Below are positions 1 to 6,669 of a DNA stretch of 8,662 nt, piece by piece (position 1 is the first letter of the stretch; every line of letters begins with the position of its first letter). The DNA is taken from positions 1 through 8,662 of the forward strand of contig JAEUJR010001001.1 of assembly GCA_016793585.1 (NCBI GenBank), given 5' to 3'. This DNA comes from Archangium sp. GTDB taxonomy: Bacteria; Myxococcota; Myxococcia; Myxococcales; Myxococcaceae. The position numbers and the translations under genes were made by a program. Below the pieces are notes generated by a model, which did no database searches, was not told where the DNA came from, and was given only the letters and a program-made list of their open reading frames with translations.

Positions 1-443
1 GCTCGCATGGTCGAGCGCCGCTTCGACCCGCACTGCCCTTCGTCGCCCCAGCGAACCTGAAACCGCGCGTCGTCTTCCCGTTCTCGGGGAGCGGGCTCGA
101 CGGGGCCTGGCGGTTCGGCCGTGACGACGCGGGCGCCGGCATCTTCGGGCTCCACGACCACCAGGCCCGCGTCGACGACTTGCGACTCCGCGGGCGCCAC
201 GGCAACGGCGGCCCCAGAAGGCGCAGGCTGAACCGGTGCCGGCTCGAGCGACGGCGCCTCGGCCCGAACGACTGGCGCGACGAACGTTGGAGTCGTCACC
301 CGGAGCGACGACGCGGGCGGCGGGGAAGTGATCTCGACCACGCCAGACGGGCGCGGCGTCACCTCGTCTTCGCGTGTCGTCGACCACCAGAAGCCGACCG
401 CCACCAGAACCGCCAACGCAACGCCGATGAGCCGGGGGCGCAC
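1..443 (-). CDS. Membrane-anchored Pro/Ala/Val-rich protein, partial (3' end outside window)
   Basis: I do not recognise this protein. The frame opens with GTG at 443, leaving one base after the murI stop, and stays open for 147 codons to the left edge, so the C-terminus is missing. AAGGG lies about 8 bases before the GTG, inside the end of murI, and fits a ribosome binding site; the tight spacing suggests translational coupling with murI. Residues 5-20 (LIGVALAVLVAVGFWW) form one hydrophobic segment after two Arg residues, without an obvious signal-peptidase site, so I infer an uncleaved signal anchor. Residues 30-120 are rich in Pro, Ala, Val and Glu, like a periplasmic linker, and the composition becomes charged near residue 120 (RFQVRWGDEGQCG, 128-139), perhaps the start of a folded domain. 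Third codon positions are mostly G or C, which supports coding. A link to cell-wall work rests only on the murI neighbour. Confidence 0.6.
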   Translation of the reverse strand, partial: MRPRLIGVALAVLVAVGFWWSTTREDEVTPRPSGVVEITSPPPASSLRVTTPTFVAPVVRAEAPSLEPAPVQPAPSGAAVAVAPAESQVVDAGLVVVEPEDAGARVVTAEPPGPVEPAPREREDDARFQVRWGDEGQCGSKRRSTMR

Positions 444-444
444 C

Positions 445-1266
445 TCAGCCCTTGAGCTTGAGATCGATCTGGCGCGCGCCCGAGATGGAGTAGCCGAGGA
501 ACCGGGCTCCCACCTCGATGAAGCGGTTGGGCGTGTCAGTCACCAGGTAGTGCCGCTCGGTCGCCAGGCGTTCGCGCTTCAGCAGGTCGCGCTCCTGGAG
601 CACCTCAGCCACCCGATCGGCCGTCGCATGCGCTGAGTCGACCAGCGTCACGCCCGGCCCCGCGACCTGCTGAATGATGCTCGAGAGCAGCGGGTAGTGC
701 GTGCACCCCAGCACCAGGGTGTCGACGCCACGCGAGAGCAGCCCGCCGCTCAGGTACTTCTCGGCCACCAGACGCGGCACATCACCTTCGACCCACCCTT
801 CTTCCGCAAGCGGAACGAACAGCGGGCAGGCCTGTGTGTGCACCTCGAGATCGGTGCGAATCGACGCGAGCGCCTGCTGGTACGCGCCCGAGGCGATGGT
901 GCCGGGTGTTCCGATGACCGCGATCTTGCCGGTCTTCGTGGCATGCGCGGCCACGGTCGCTCCGGGCGTGATGACGCCGACGACCGGAATCGGGAGCGCC
1001 TCGCGCAAGGCAGGCAGCGCCGCCGCCGACGCCGTGTTGCACGCCACCACGAGCAGCTTCACGCCGTACTCGAGCAACACCTCGGCGTTGGCGAGGCTGT
1101 ACTTGGTGACGACCTCGGGCGACTTGGTGCCGTAGGGAACGCGCGCGGTGTCTCCCAGGTAGACGGTCGACTCGAGGGGCAACCGCTCGATGAGCGCCTT
1201 GAGCACCGTGAGGCCTCCGACGCCGGAGTCGAAGACGCCGATGGGGCTGTGTCTGTCGTGCCGCAT
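445..1266 (-). CDS. murI: Glutamate racemase
   Basis: This cytoplasmic, cofactor-independent enzyme interconverts L- and D-glutamate and supplies D-glutamate for the peptidoglycan stem peptide added by MurD. The 273-residue product has the Asp/Glu racemase hallmarks: an N-terminal IGVFDSGVGGLTV segment (9-21) with Asp13 and Ser14, the first catalytic cysteine in VVACNTAS (Cys76), and the second in LGCTHYP (Cys188) followed by His190. PYGTKS (45-50) is also typical. Length is normal for the family. The frame extends upstream to a GTG at 1302, but I chose the ATG at 1266 because the conserved sequence starts nine residues later and the extra 12 residues look like non-family sequence. Neither start has a strong ribosome binding site. 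Upstream on the same strand is the lipoprotein, separated by a hairpin; downstream, one base after the stop, a membrane-anchored protein begins. Confidence 0.95.
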   Translation of the reverse strand: MRHDRHSPIGVFDSGVGGLTVLKALIERLPLESTVYLGDTARVPYGTKSPEVVTKYSLANAEVLLEYGVKLLVVACNTASAAALPALREALPIPVVGVITPGATVAAHATKTGKIAVIGTPGTIASGAYQQALASIRTDLEVHTQACPLFVPLAEEGWVEGDVPRLVAEKYLSGGLLSRGVDTLVLGCTHYPLLSSIIQQVAGPGVTLVDSAHATADRVAEVLQERDLLKRERLATERHYLVTDTPNRFIEVGARFLGYSISGARQIDLKLKG

Positions 1267-1305
1267 GACCGGAGCGGTTAGCACACGGCGCGCCACCGAC
1301 ACGAC

Positions 1306-1340
1306 TCGGGCGTGGAGCCCGATGAGGGACCCACGCCCGA
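1306..1340 (-). terminator. Perfect 10-bp hairpin between the lipoprotein gene and murI
   Basis: TCGGGCGTGG at 1306-1315 is the exact reverse complement of CCACGCCCGA at 1331-1340, with a 15-base loop. It lies 22 bases past the lipoprotein stop and about 40 bases before the murI ATG. The stem is very GC-rich, so it should be stable in RNA. On the minus strand it is not followed by a T run, so it is not a classical intrinsic terminator. It may act as a weak or factor-assisted terminator, as a 3' stabilising structure for the lipoprotein mRNA, or as an attenuator before murI. The inverted repeat is seen directly; the role is inferred. Confidence 0.4.
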
Positions 1341-1362
1341 AAGACCGGTCAGGCCTCGAAGC

Positions 1363-2421
1363 TCACTGCAGAACGAGCTGCTGCCCCATCGCCTCGGACT
1401 GGGCGAACACGCCCGCCTGCACCTGCAGCACGGGAATGTTCGGAGCCGTCTGCGGCGACTTGTACGTGTACGCGCCGCCGGTGACGGGCGCCTGCACGAA
1501 GACCTCGTAGTTGCCCGCCGAGAAGTACGGCCAGAAGGTGCCCTGAACGTTGTTCGAGCTCACGCAGGGGATCGCCGGGCCCGCGCCGTTGTTGTCGCTG
1601 AACACGAGCTGCTGCGTCTGCTGGTTGCGGAAGTTCACGTAGACCTGCGTGACCTGCGCCTGCTGGCAGGTGATCGTCAGGCCCTGGTTCAAGAACGACC
1701 AGCGCAGCGGCAGGCTGCCGACGACCCACTGCAGCTGGAGCGTGTTCGCGGCGGCACCACCGACCATCGCCGTGATGGTGTTGGTCGCGCGCAGGTAGGG
1801 GAAGTTCGCGCTGTCCATCGCGATGACGTCGATGACGTGCGAGCCGGTGAGGTTGTCGATGGTGATGGCTGCCGACGGGTTCGCCGCCGTGGGGTTGCCA
1901 CGCGCGCAGTCGACGATGGTGGGCGTCGCGTTGTCGATGCTGACGCTCATGCGCGAGACGGGGCGGCCACCAGCGACGTCACCAACCTGCGCGCAGGCCA
2001 GATTGTTCGGAAACACCCACGAAATGATCGCCGAGCCCGTCGCGCCCTGCTGCGGGGTCAAGTTCACGCTCACCGAGACGTTGCCGTCGACAACCGCCGA
2101 GGTGGTGCCGCGGTAGACGACGCGGCCTGCCGAGTCGAGGCCCTCGACCGTCACGTTGTACGTGCCGCCACGGAAGTTGAGCAGCGTGATGCCCGCCACG
2201 TTGTTCGTCATGCACGGGTAGATGCCGTTGTTCTGCAGCTGCGCGCCGGGAATCGTCACACGCACGCTCTGAACCTGGGGAACGAACAAGCACGTCTGGC
2301 CGTTGAACGACCACAGCACGGTGATGTCACCTGCGAGCTTGTTGTTGCCGACGATGATGCACCCTGACGCCAGCAACGAGATGACTGCGGCTGTCGCAAC
2401 ACTCAGGAAGGAACGGTTCAT
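1363..2421 (-). CDS. Predicted lipoprotein with three tandem Cys-paired beta-rich repeats
   Basis: The 352-residue protein has a lipoprotein signal peptide: Arg3, a hydrophobic core, then the lipobox LASGC ending at Cys21, so it should be lipidated and exported to the outer membrane or periplasm. I do not recognise a named family. The mature part is three repeats of roughly 100 residues. Each starts with a W-x-F strand (W37, W135, W241), then has a first Cys, an alternating-hydrophobic strand, a second Cys (pairs 44/70, 143/172, 252/286) and, in repeats 1 and 3, a G-x-Y-x-V-x-V strand (GTYNVTV at 86, GNYEVFV at 303). Every Cys apart from the lipidated one falls in such a pair, suggesting one disulfide per domain and an Ig-like or carboxypeptidase-regulatory-like sandwich (inferred). 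It is poor in Lys and rich in Asn, Gln and Thr, as many surface proteins are. GGAG sits 5 bases before the ATG. It is divergent from tolQ. Confidence 0.85.
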   Translation of the reverse strand: MNRSFLSVATAAVISLLASGCIIVGNNKLAGDITVLWSFNGQTCLFVPQVQSVRVTIPGAQLQNNGIYPCMTNNVAGITLLNFRGGTYNVTVEGLDSAGRVVYRGTTSAVVDGNVSVSVNLTPQQGATGSAIISWVFPNNLACAQVGDVAGGRPVSRMSVSIDNATPTIVDCARGNPTAANPSAAITIDNLTGSHVIDVIAMDSANFPYLRATNTITAMVGGAAANTLQLQWVVGSLPLRWSFLNQGLTITCQQAQVTQVYVNFRNQQTQQLVFSDNNGAGPAIPCVSSNNVQGTFWPYFSAGNYEVFVQAPVTGGAYTYKSPQTAPNIPVLQVQAGVFAQSEAMGQQLVLQ

Positions 2422-2532
2422 GGGCTCTCCAGACGGGAACCTGCCGATTGTATTCACCGACAATTTGGCAAATCCATGATTCTCCAGTGGTTTGTTGCTG
2501 CACCCGGTCGGCTCTGGTAGCCCGCGCCTTCC
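2422..2532. promoter_or_regulatory. Divergent intergenic region between the lipoprotein gene and tolQ
   Basis: This 111-bp gap must hold the start signals for both the lipoprotein (minus) and the tol operon (plus). It is more AT-rich than its surroundings, mainly at 2446-2495. On the minus strand TACAAT (2452-2447) is a good -10 match and would start RNA about 20 bases before the lipoprotein ATG, but I see no matching -35. On the plus strand TTGGCA (2465-2470) resembles a -35, with no convincing -10 at 16-18 bases. Two imperfect dyads are present: ATTGT/ACAAT (2447-2451 with 2460-2464), overlapping the minus -10, and CAAATCCA/TGGTTTG (2469-2476 with 2488-2494), with one bulged base. The dyads could be chance. 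The tolQ start has only a weak ribosome binding site. Confidence 0.4.
2447..2452 (-). promoter_or_regulatory. Candidate -10 element of the lipoprotein gene
   Basis: TACAAT read on the minus strand matches five of six bases of the sigma-70 type -10 consensus, a rare match in such GC-rich DNA. It lies 26 bases from the lipoprotein ATG, giving a plausible short leader that contains the GGAG ribosome binding site. The hexamers 16-18 bases upstream do not resemble TTGACA, so either an activator helps or another sigma factor reads it. Confidence 0.35.
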
Positions 2533-3219
2533 ATGCTGGCCGCGATCAACTACCTGGATGTGCTCAAGAGCGCCTCGGCCGTCGAGCTGCTCGTGCTGCT
2601 GCTGCTCGGCGCTGCGTCTGCCTACTCGTGGGCCCTCATCGGCATGAAGTTCATGCAGCTGAGGAAGGCGCGCATCGAGTCGGTCACCTTCCTCGACACC
2701 TTCTGGAAGTCGAACCGCCTCGACGCCATCTACACGACGGCGCAGAAGCTCGAGGCCAGCCCGCTCTCGCGCGTGTTCCGCGCCGGCTACGAAGAGCTCT
2801 CGAAGCTCGCGCAGCAGAAGCAGAGCGCCGAGGGCGCCATGAGCGAGCGACTCGGCGGCATCGAGAACGTGGAGCGGGCCCTTCAGCGCGCGTCGCTGCA
2901 AGAGATCACCACGCTCGAGGCGCACGTGCCCTTCCTCGGCACCGTCGGCAGCACGGGCCCCTTCATCGGTCTCTTTGGCACGGTCATGGGCATTCTCGGC
3001 GCGTTCAACGAGATCGCCGAGAAGGGCAACGCCACCATCACGACCGTCGCCGCGCCGATCGGCAACGCGCTGCTCGCCACCGCGGCCGGTCTGTTCGCCG
3101 CCATTCCCGCGGTCGTCGCGTACAACTCGTTCCTCTCGAAGATCAAAATCTTCGACACCGAGATGGCGAACTTCTCGAACGACTTCCTCAACATCGTGAA
3201 GCGCCACTTCTTCAAGTGA
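2533..3219 (+). CDS. tolQ: Tol-Pal system inner-membrane motor subunit TolQ (MotA/TolQ/ExbB family)
   Basis: TolQ forms the pentameric proton channel that, with TolR, converts proton-motive force into movement of TolA during cell-envelope constriction. The 228-residue product shows the three-helix plan of the family: TM1 at about 17-40, a large cytoplasmic loop at 41-130, TM2 at about 134-158 with the signature TGPFIGLFGTVMGI (141-154), and TM3 at about 170-198 with PIGNALLATAAGLFAAIPAV. Pore threonines are expected in TM2 and TM3, and Thr150 and Thr183 are candidates. Length matches the family. On sequence alone ExbB would also fit, but the downstream tolR, tolA and tolB settle the assignment. 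The ATG at 2533 is the natural start, because it places a short periplasmic N-terminus before TM1; the ribosome binding site is weak. TolR begins 10 bases after the stop. A very long antisense frame runs through this gene and is not real. Confidence 0.93.
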   Translation: MLAAINYLDVLKSASAVELLVLLLLGAASAYSWALIGMKFMQLRKARIESVTFLDTFWKSNRLDAIYTTAQKLEASPLSRVFRAGYEELSKLAQQKQSAEGAMSERLGGIENVERALQRASLQEITTLEAHVPFLGTVGSTGPFIGLFGTVMGILGAFNEIAEKGNATITTVAAPIGNALLATAAGLFAAIPAVVAYNSFLSKIKIFDTEMANFSNDFLNIVKRHFFK

Positions 3220-3229
3220 GGGCACCGTC

Positions 3230-3667
3230 ATGGGCATGAGCTCGGGCAAAGGCGGTGGCCGCACGACGATGGCCGAGATCAACGTCACGCCGATGGTCGA
3301 CGTGATGCTGGTGCTGCTCATCATCTTCATGGTCACCGCGCCGCTGATTCAGCAGGGCGTGAAGGTGAACCTGCCCACGACCAAGGCGCAGCCGGTGGAG
3401 GCCGCCGACAAGAAGCTCGTGCTTTCCATCGACATCAACAAGAAGGTCTTCATCGGAGAGGTCGAGATTCCCCTCGCTGAGCTCGAAGAGAAGCTGAAGG
3501 CGAACGCGAAGCTGCAGGCCGAGAAGGAGCTGTACCTGCACGCCGATCGCGACCTGCCCTACGGCATCGTCGTCGACGTGATGGCGGCCGCTCAGAAGGC
3601 GGGCGTGACGAACCTCGGTATGGTGACGGACCCGATGGGTGCTCCCAAGACGTCCGACAAGAAATGA
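3230..3667 (+). CDS. tolR: Tol-Pal system protein TolR (ExbD/TolR family)
   Basis: TolR is the single-pass partner of TolQ; its transmembrane aspartate carries protons, and its periplasmic domain can bind peptidoglycan. The 145-residue product begins with a short cytoplasmic Gly/Ser stretch, then the family motif AEINVTPMVDVMLVLLIIFMV (15-35), containing the essential Asp at residue 24, and one transmembrane helix at about 22-40. The periplasmic domain (45-138) has the expected strands and the LHADRDLPYGIVVDVM motif (103-118). Length is typical. GAGG just after the tolQ stop provides the ribosome binding site for the ATG at 3230; a second in-frame ATG at 3236 is less well placed. The gene ends in an ATGA overlap with tolA, so translation of the two is probably coupled. 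Confidence 0.95.
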   Translation: MGMSSGKGGGRTTMAEINVTPMVDVMLVLLIIFMVTAPLIQQGVKVNLPTTKAQPVEAADKKLVLSIDINKKVFIGEVEIPLAELEEKLKANAKLQAEKELYLHADRDLPYGIVVDVMAAAQKAGVTNLGMVTDPMGAPKTSDKK

Positions 3668-4422
3668 CGACCGCTCGCACCGAGAGCCTGCTCCAACCGC
3701 GCCCGACGCCCATCGTCGCGTTCGTGTCGATCTCGCTCGTGGTGCACGTGTTGTTCGCCGCCTTCCTCACCATCTTCTCCTGGCTATTCTCGCCGCCCCG
3801 CCTCTCGATGGATCCCGAGCCCATCAAGGCGTCGCTGGTGCGGCTGGGCAAGAAGCGCGACGAGAAGCTGCTGCCCCGAAAAGAAGAGCCGCCGCCGCCA
3901 CCGCCGCCTGCAGAGAAGGCAGCCCCAGCGCCCGTCGCGGCCCCGCCCGACAAGGCCGTCGCCCTGCCCTCGAAGGACGCGAAGGTCGAGCCGAAGAAGG
4001 ACTCGGCGAAGGAGCCCGCGAAGGACACGAAGAAGAGCCTCTTCGACGCGTTCAACAAGACCGGCCGCGCGGCTGCCCAGGAAGCGCCCGAAGGTGACGA
4101 AGCCGGTGACAAAGACGGCGACTCGGCGAAGCAGGAAGGCGAGCGGTACTACGGCCTGCTGAGCGCGGTGGTGAAGCGCAACTACGACGTCTCCGACACG
4201 ATCCCCGAAGGCGAGCGACGCACGCTCAAGGCAACCGTCGTCATCAAGCTCGGCGCGACGGGAGAGCTGCTCGACGTCGACTTGAGCAAGGCCTCGGGCA
4301 ACGAGCTGTTCGATGCAGCAGTGCTGGGCGCGATCAAGAAAGCGGCGCCGTTCGGCCCCCCGCCTGAACACCTGAGAGATTCCCTGAAGAAGAACGGTGT
4401 GGCCCTCGTCTTCTCGCCGTAA
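3664..4422 (+). CDS. tolA: TolA-like periplasm-spanning protein (TonB/TolA family), compact
   Basis: TolA couples the TolQ-TolR motor to TolB and Pal at the outer membrane. The 252-residue product has the three-part design: an N-terminal anchor at about 17-42 with the Ser-x3-His motor contact (Ser24, His28) seen in TonB and TolA, a low-complexity linker, and a C-terminal TonB/TolA-type domain at about 160-252 (ERYYGLL, then KATVVIKLGATGELLDVDL, then SGNELFDAAVLGAIKKAAPF). The linker starts with seven prolines (76-82) and continues Lys/Glu/Asp/Ala-rich to about 157. E. coli TolA has about 421 residues, so the spanning part is much shorter here, and the proline run is more TonB-like than the long helix of E. 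coli TolA. TolA is preferred because of its place between tolR and tolB. The ATG overlaps the tolR stop by four bases (ATGA). Confidence 0.88.
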   Translation: MTTARTESLLQPRPTPIVAFVSISLVVHVLFAAFLTIFSWLFSPPRLSMDPEPIKASLVRLGKKRDEKLLPRKEEPPPPPPPAEKAAPAPVAAPPDKAVALPSKDAKVEPKKDSAKEPAKDTKKSLFDAFNKTGRAAAQEAPEGDEAGDKDGDSAKQEGERYYGLLSAVVKRNYDVSDTIPEGERRTLKATVVIKLGATGELLDVDLSKASGNELFDAAVLGAIKKAAPFGPPPEHLRDSLKKNGVALVFSP

Positions 4423-4460
4423 CCTCTCGGTCATTCCGTCTTCGACTGGAGCCCCGCCTG

Positions 4461-5738
4461 ATGAAGCCGCTCGTGTCTGCCCTGCTGTTCCTCGTCGCCG
4501 TGCCCGCGTTGGCCCAGCAGACGGTCATCGAGATCTCCGGTGCCAACTTCCGGCCGATGCCCATGGCGTTGCCGGTGCCGCTCGCGCAGGACGACGGCGC
4601 GAAGGCTGCGGCCTCCGAGTTCGACTCGGCGCTCTTCTTCGATCTGCAGGCGTGCGGCCTGTTCCAGGTGCTCGACCGCAAGTCGTACCTCGCCGACTCC
4701 AAGGAGGGCGTGACGGCCGCCTCCATCACCTTCCAGAACTGGCTCAACGTCGGCGCCGAGACGCTCATCAAGACGCAGCTCTCGAAAGACGGTGACACGC
4801 TGCGCGCCGACCTGCGGCTGTTCAACGTGAACGCGGGCCGCGAAGAGCTGAAGGCGAGTGAAGCCGCTCCGGCGAAAGACGCACGGCGGCTGGCGCACAA
4901 GCTCGCGAACGCCGTCTACAAACACTTCACGAAAGAGACGGGCCCGTTCGAGTCGCGCATCGCCTTCGTGCGCAAGACGGCTGGCGGCAAAGACGTCTAC
5001 CTCGCCGACTGGGACGGGAAGAACGCGGCCGCGGTGTCGAGCGGGAACATCAACGTGCTGCCCGCCGTGGCGCCCGATCGCAGCGTTGCCTTCACCTCGT
5101 ACAAGCGCGGTAAGCCCGAGCTGTTCCTCGGTCGTGCGGGCGCAGACTCGACGCCGCTCGTCGCCAATGGCCGCATGGTCGCCGGCGTCGACTTCTCGCC
5201 CGACGGCAAGCGCATCGCGTACTCGGTGTCTGACGGCGAGAACGCCGAGATCTACGTCGCCAATGCCGATGGCAGCAGCCCGACGAAGGTGACCGACACG
5301 AAGTACTTCTTGAACTCGTCGCCCTGCTTCTCTCCCGACGGAAAGAAGCTGGCGTTCGTGTCGAACCGCGGCGGATCTCCGCAGGTGTACGTGATGAACG
5401 TCGATGGCAGTGACGTGAAGCGCCTCACCTTCCAGGGCAACTACAACCAGACCCCGGCGTGGAGCCCGCGTGGCGATCTGATCGCCTTCACCGCTCGCGA
5501 CGAGCGCAACGCGTTCGACCTGTTCACCGTCGAGGTCGCGACCGGCAAGGTCAAGCGCCTCACGCAAGACACGAAGAACAACGAAGAGCCGTCGTTCTCG
5601 CCCAACGGCCGGCTGATTCTCTTCACCTCGACCCGCGGCGGCTCGAAGTCGCTGTACGTGATGACCTTCGACGGCAACAACCAGATCGCGCTGCCGCTCG
5701 AGAAGGGCGACTACACGACGCCTGACTGGGGCCCCTGA
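4461..5738 (+). CDS. tolB: Tol-Pal system periplasmic beta-propeller protein TolB
   Basis: TolB is the soluble periplasmic protein that interacts with TolA and Pal. The 425-residue product has a Sec signal peptide (hydrophobic 4-16, likely cleavage after PALA at residue 18), an N-terminal alpha/beta domain at about 20-155 beginning VIEISGANFRPMPMALP, and a C-terminal six-bladed propeller at about 165-425. The blades show the repeated FSPDGKRIAY-type signature: FSPDGK at 245 and 290, WSPRGD at 334, FSPNGR at 379, each followed by a strand and a YV-x-N-x-DG turn. Length is typical. The ATG at 4461 lies 38 bases past tolA, with GGAG about 11 bases upstream, so it is probably in the same transcript. 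In many Proteobacteria pal and cpoB follow tolB; here the next gene is convergent, with its stop codon only 4 bp away, and pal is absent from the window. Confidence 0.95.
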   Translation: MKPLVSALLFLVAVPALAQQTVIEISGANFRPMPMALPVPLAQDDGAKAAASEFDSALFFDLQACGLFQVLDRKSYLADSKEGVTAASITFQNWLNVGAETLIKTQLSKDGDTLRADLRLFNVNAGREELKASEAAPAKDARRLAHKLANAVYKHFTKETGPFESRIAFVRKTAGGKDVYLADWDGKNAAAVSSGNINVLPAVAPDRSVAFTSYKRGKPELFLGRAGADSTPLVANGRMVAGVDFSPDGKRIAYSVSDGENAEIYVANADGSSPTKVTDTKYFLNSSPCFSPDGKKLAFVSNRGGSPQVYVMNVDGSDVKRLTFQGNYNQTPAWSPRGDLIAFTARDERNAFDLFTVEVATGKVKRLTQDTKNNEEPSFSPNGRLILFTSTRGGSKSLYVMTFDGNNQIALPLEKGDYTTPDWGP

Positions 5739-5742
5739 CGCG

Positions 5743-6669
5743 TCACTTCGTCGCAGTCATCCAGAAGCGCCACAGCTCGGCTGACGCGTCGAGATCGCGC
5801 GACGTCTTTCCGATGATGCCTTCGGGCAGGTACTTGTCGCCGCTCGGCCAGGTGTGCCCGCCGCCTTTCACCACGTCGAGCCGAAGCGGGCTGCGGCAGT
5901 TCGTGAACTCCCGCCGTTCGACACGGGTGCCATCGTTCGGGTCGACGTCGGGAAGCTCGGAGACGAGTGGGGCTGCGCTGCACCCGTTGAGCTCGGCCCA
6001 GCGCGCGGCCGTGGCTTCGGCCCCCAGCGTCACGCCTCGCCCGCCTTTGAGCTCGCCGCCCGCGTAGGGAACGATGGGGTCGGTGTCTCCCGCGATGATC
6101 GCCACCGGGAGCGCCTTCGTCGGAGCGCACGTCTTCGCGAACGAATCGCCCATGAAGCCCGTCACCGAACCGACGCCCGCCAGCTTCTCGGGAATGCGGC
6201 ACGCGAGCGTCAACGTCATGAAGCCGCCATTCGACATGCCCGTCACGAACACCTTCGAGGCGTCGGCGTGGTGGTGCTGAACGAACTCGTCGATGAGCGC
6301 CGAGAGGAACGCCACGTCATCGACGCCCTCTTGTGAGGCAGGCGACGTTCCGCGGCCGTCGGCCCACGAGCGCCCGATGCCGTCAGGGTAGACGACGATG
6401 AACTTCTCGCGCTGGGCGAGCTTGGTGAACGACGACAGCTCGAGCATCTGCGCGCCCGTTCCGAGGCGGCCGTGCAGCGCGACCACGAGCGGAAACGGGC
6501 CCGGGCCTTCGGGCGCGTACGAGATGAACGTTCGGGTGCGGCCACCGTGTTCGAGGCGGCCTTGCGCGTGGCCTTCGGCAGACGATGGGCGGTGCGCACA
6601 CGTCCAGCAGACGGCGCCGGTGAGCGCGAAGCCCACGAGCGCGGCAGGGAGTCGTGCGCGCCTGGTCAC
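5743..6669 (-). CDS. Secreted alpha/beta-hydrolase esterase, PHB depolymerase / LpqC-like
   Basis: The 308-residue protein belongs to the polyhydroxybutyrate depolymerase / feruloyl-esterase-like hydrolases. Visible landmarks are the oxyanion-hole region LVVALHGRLGTG (61-72), VVYPDGIGRSWADGR (92-106), the nucleophile elbow GMSNGG (144-149, Ser146), the acid loop GDTDPIVPYAGG (194-205, probably Asp197) and the base GGGHTWPSG (269-277, His272). An N-terminal hydrophobic stretch (7-24) after RRAR suggests export; Cys21 and Cys24 lie there but neither has a good lipobox. The frame is open to 6762, inside fabH, but I chose the GTG at 6669 because it gives GTGA overlap with the fabH stop and starts directly at the signal peptide. 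The ribosome binding site is weak, fitting coupled translation. The substrate (polyester, acetylated polysaccharide or feruloyl ester) cannot be told from sequence. It converges on tolB. Confidence 0.87.
   Translation of the reverse strand: MTRRARLPAALVGFALTGAVCWTCAHRPSSAEGHAQGRLEHGGRTRTFISYAPEGPGPFPLVVALHGRLGTGAQMLELSSFTKLAQREKFIVVYPDGIGRSWADGRGTSPASQEGVDDVAFLSALIDEFVQHHHADASKVFVTGMSNGGFMTLTLACRIPEKLAGVGSVTGFMGDSFAKTCAPTKALPVAIIAGDTDPIVPYAGGELKGGRGVTLGAEATAARWAELNGCSAAPLVSELPDVDPNDGTRVERREFTNCRSPLRLDVVKGGGHTWPSGDKYLPEGIIGKTSRDLDASAELWRFWMTATK

Noticed and set aside
180..1281. Several plus-strand open frames opposite murI and the Pro-rich gene
   Set aside because: They are Arg-rich, motif-free and overlap a certain murI gene.
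1312..2367. A 351-codon plus-strand open frame opposite the lipoprotein
   Set aside because: Its composition is dominated by Arg, Val, Ala and Asp, and it lacks a plausible start region; the minus-strand frame has a lipobox and ordered repeats.
2422..3336. A long upstream extension of the lipoprotein frame, antisense to tolQ
   Set aside because: The frame stays open only because tolQ has strong GC-biased codons. The lipoprotein signal peptide and its ribosome binding site at 2421 fix the true start.
3889..3909. CCG/CCA triplet run in tolA as a possible microsatellite or phase-variable repeat
   Set aside because: It encodes an in-frame proline run typical of TonB/TolA linkers; unit changes would not shift the frame.
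2533..4422. Reading the motor genes as exbB-exbD-tonB iron uptake genes
   Set aside because: The families are homologous, but the directly following tolB and the gene order identify the Tol system.
3450..4434. Minus-strand frames rich in Gly, Ser and Arg opposite tolR and tolA
   Set aside because: They are complements of the Pro/Lys/Glu-rich tolA linker; low complexity explains their openness.
4431..5567. A 378-codon minus-strand open frame opposite tolB
   Set aside because: It is an Arg/Val/Leu-rich shadow of tolB without any motif; tolB itself is unambiguous.
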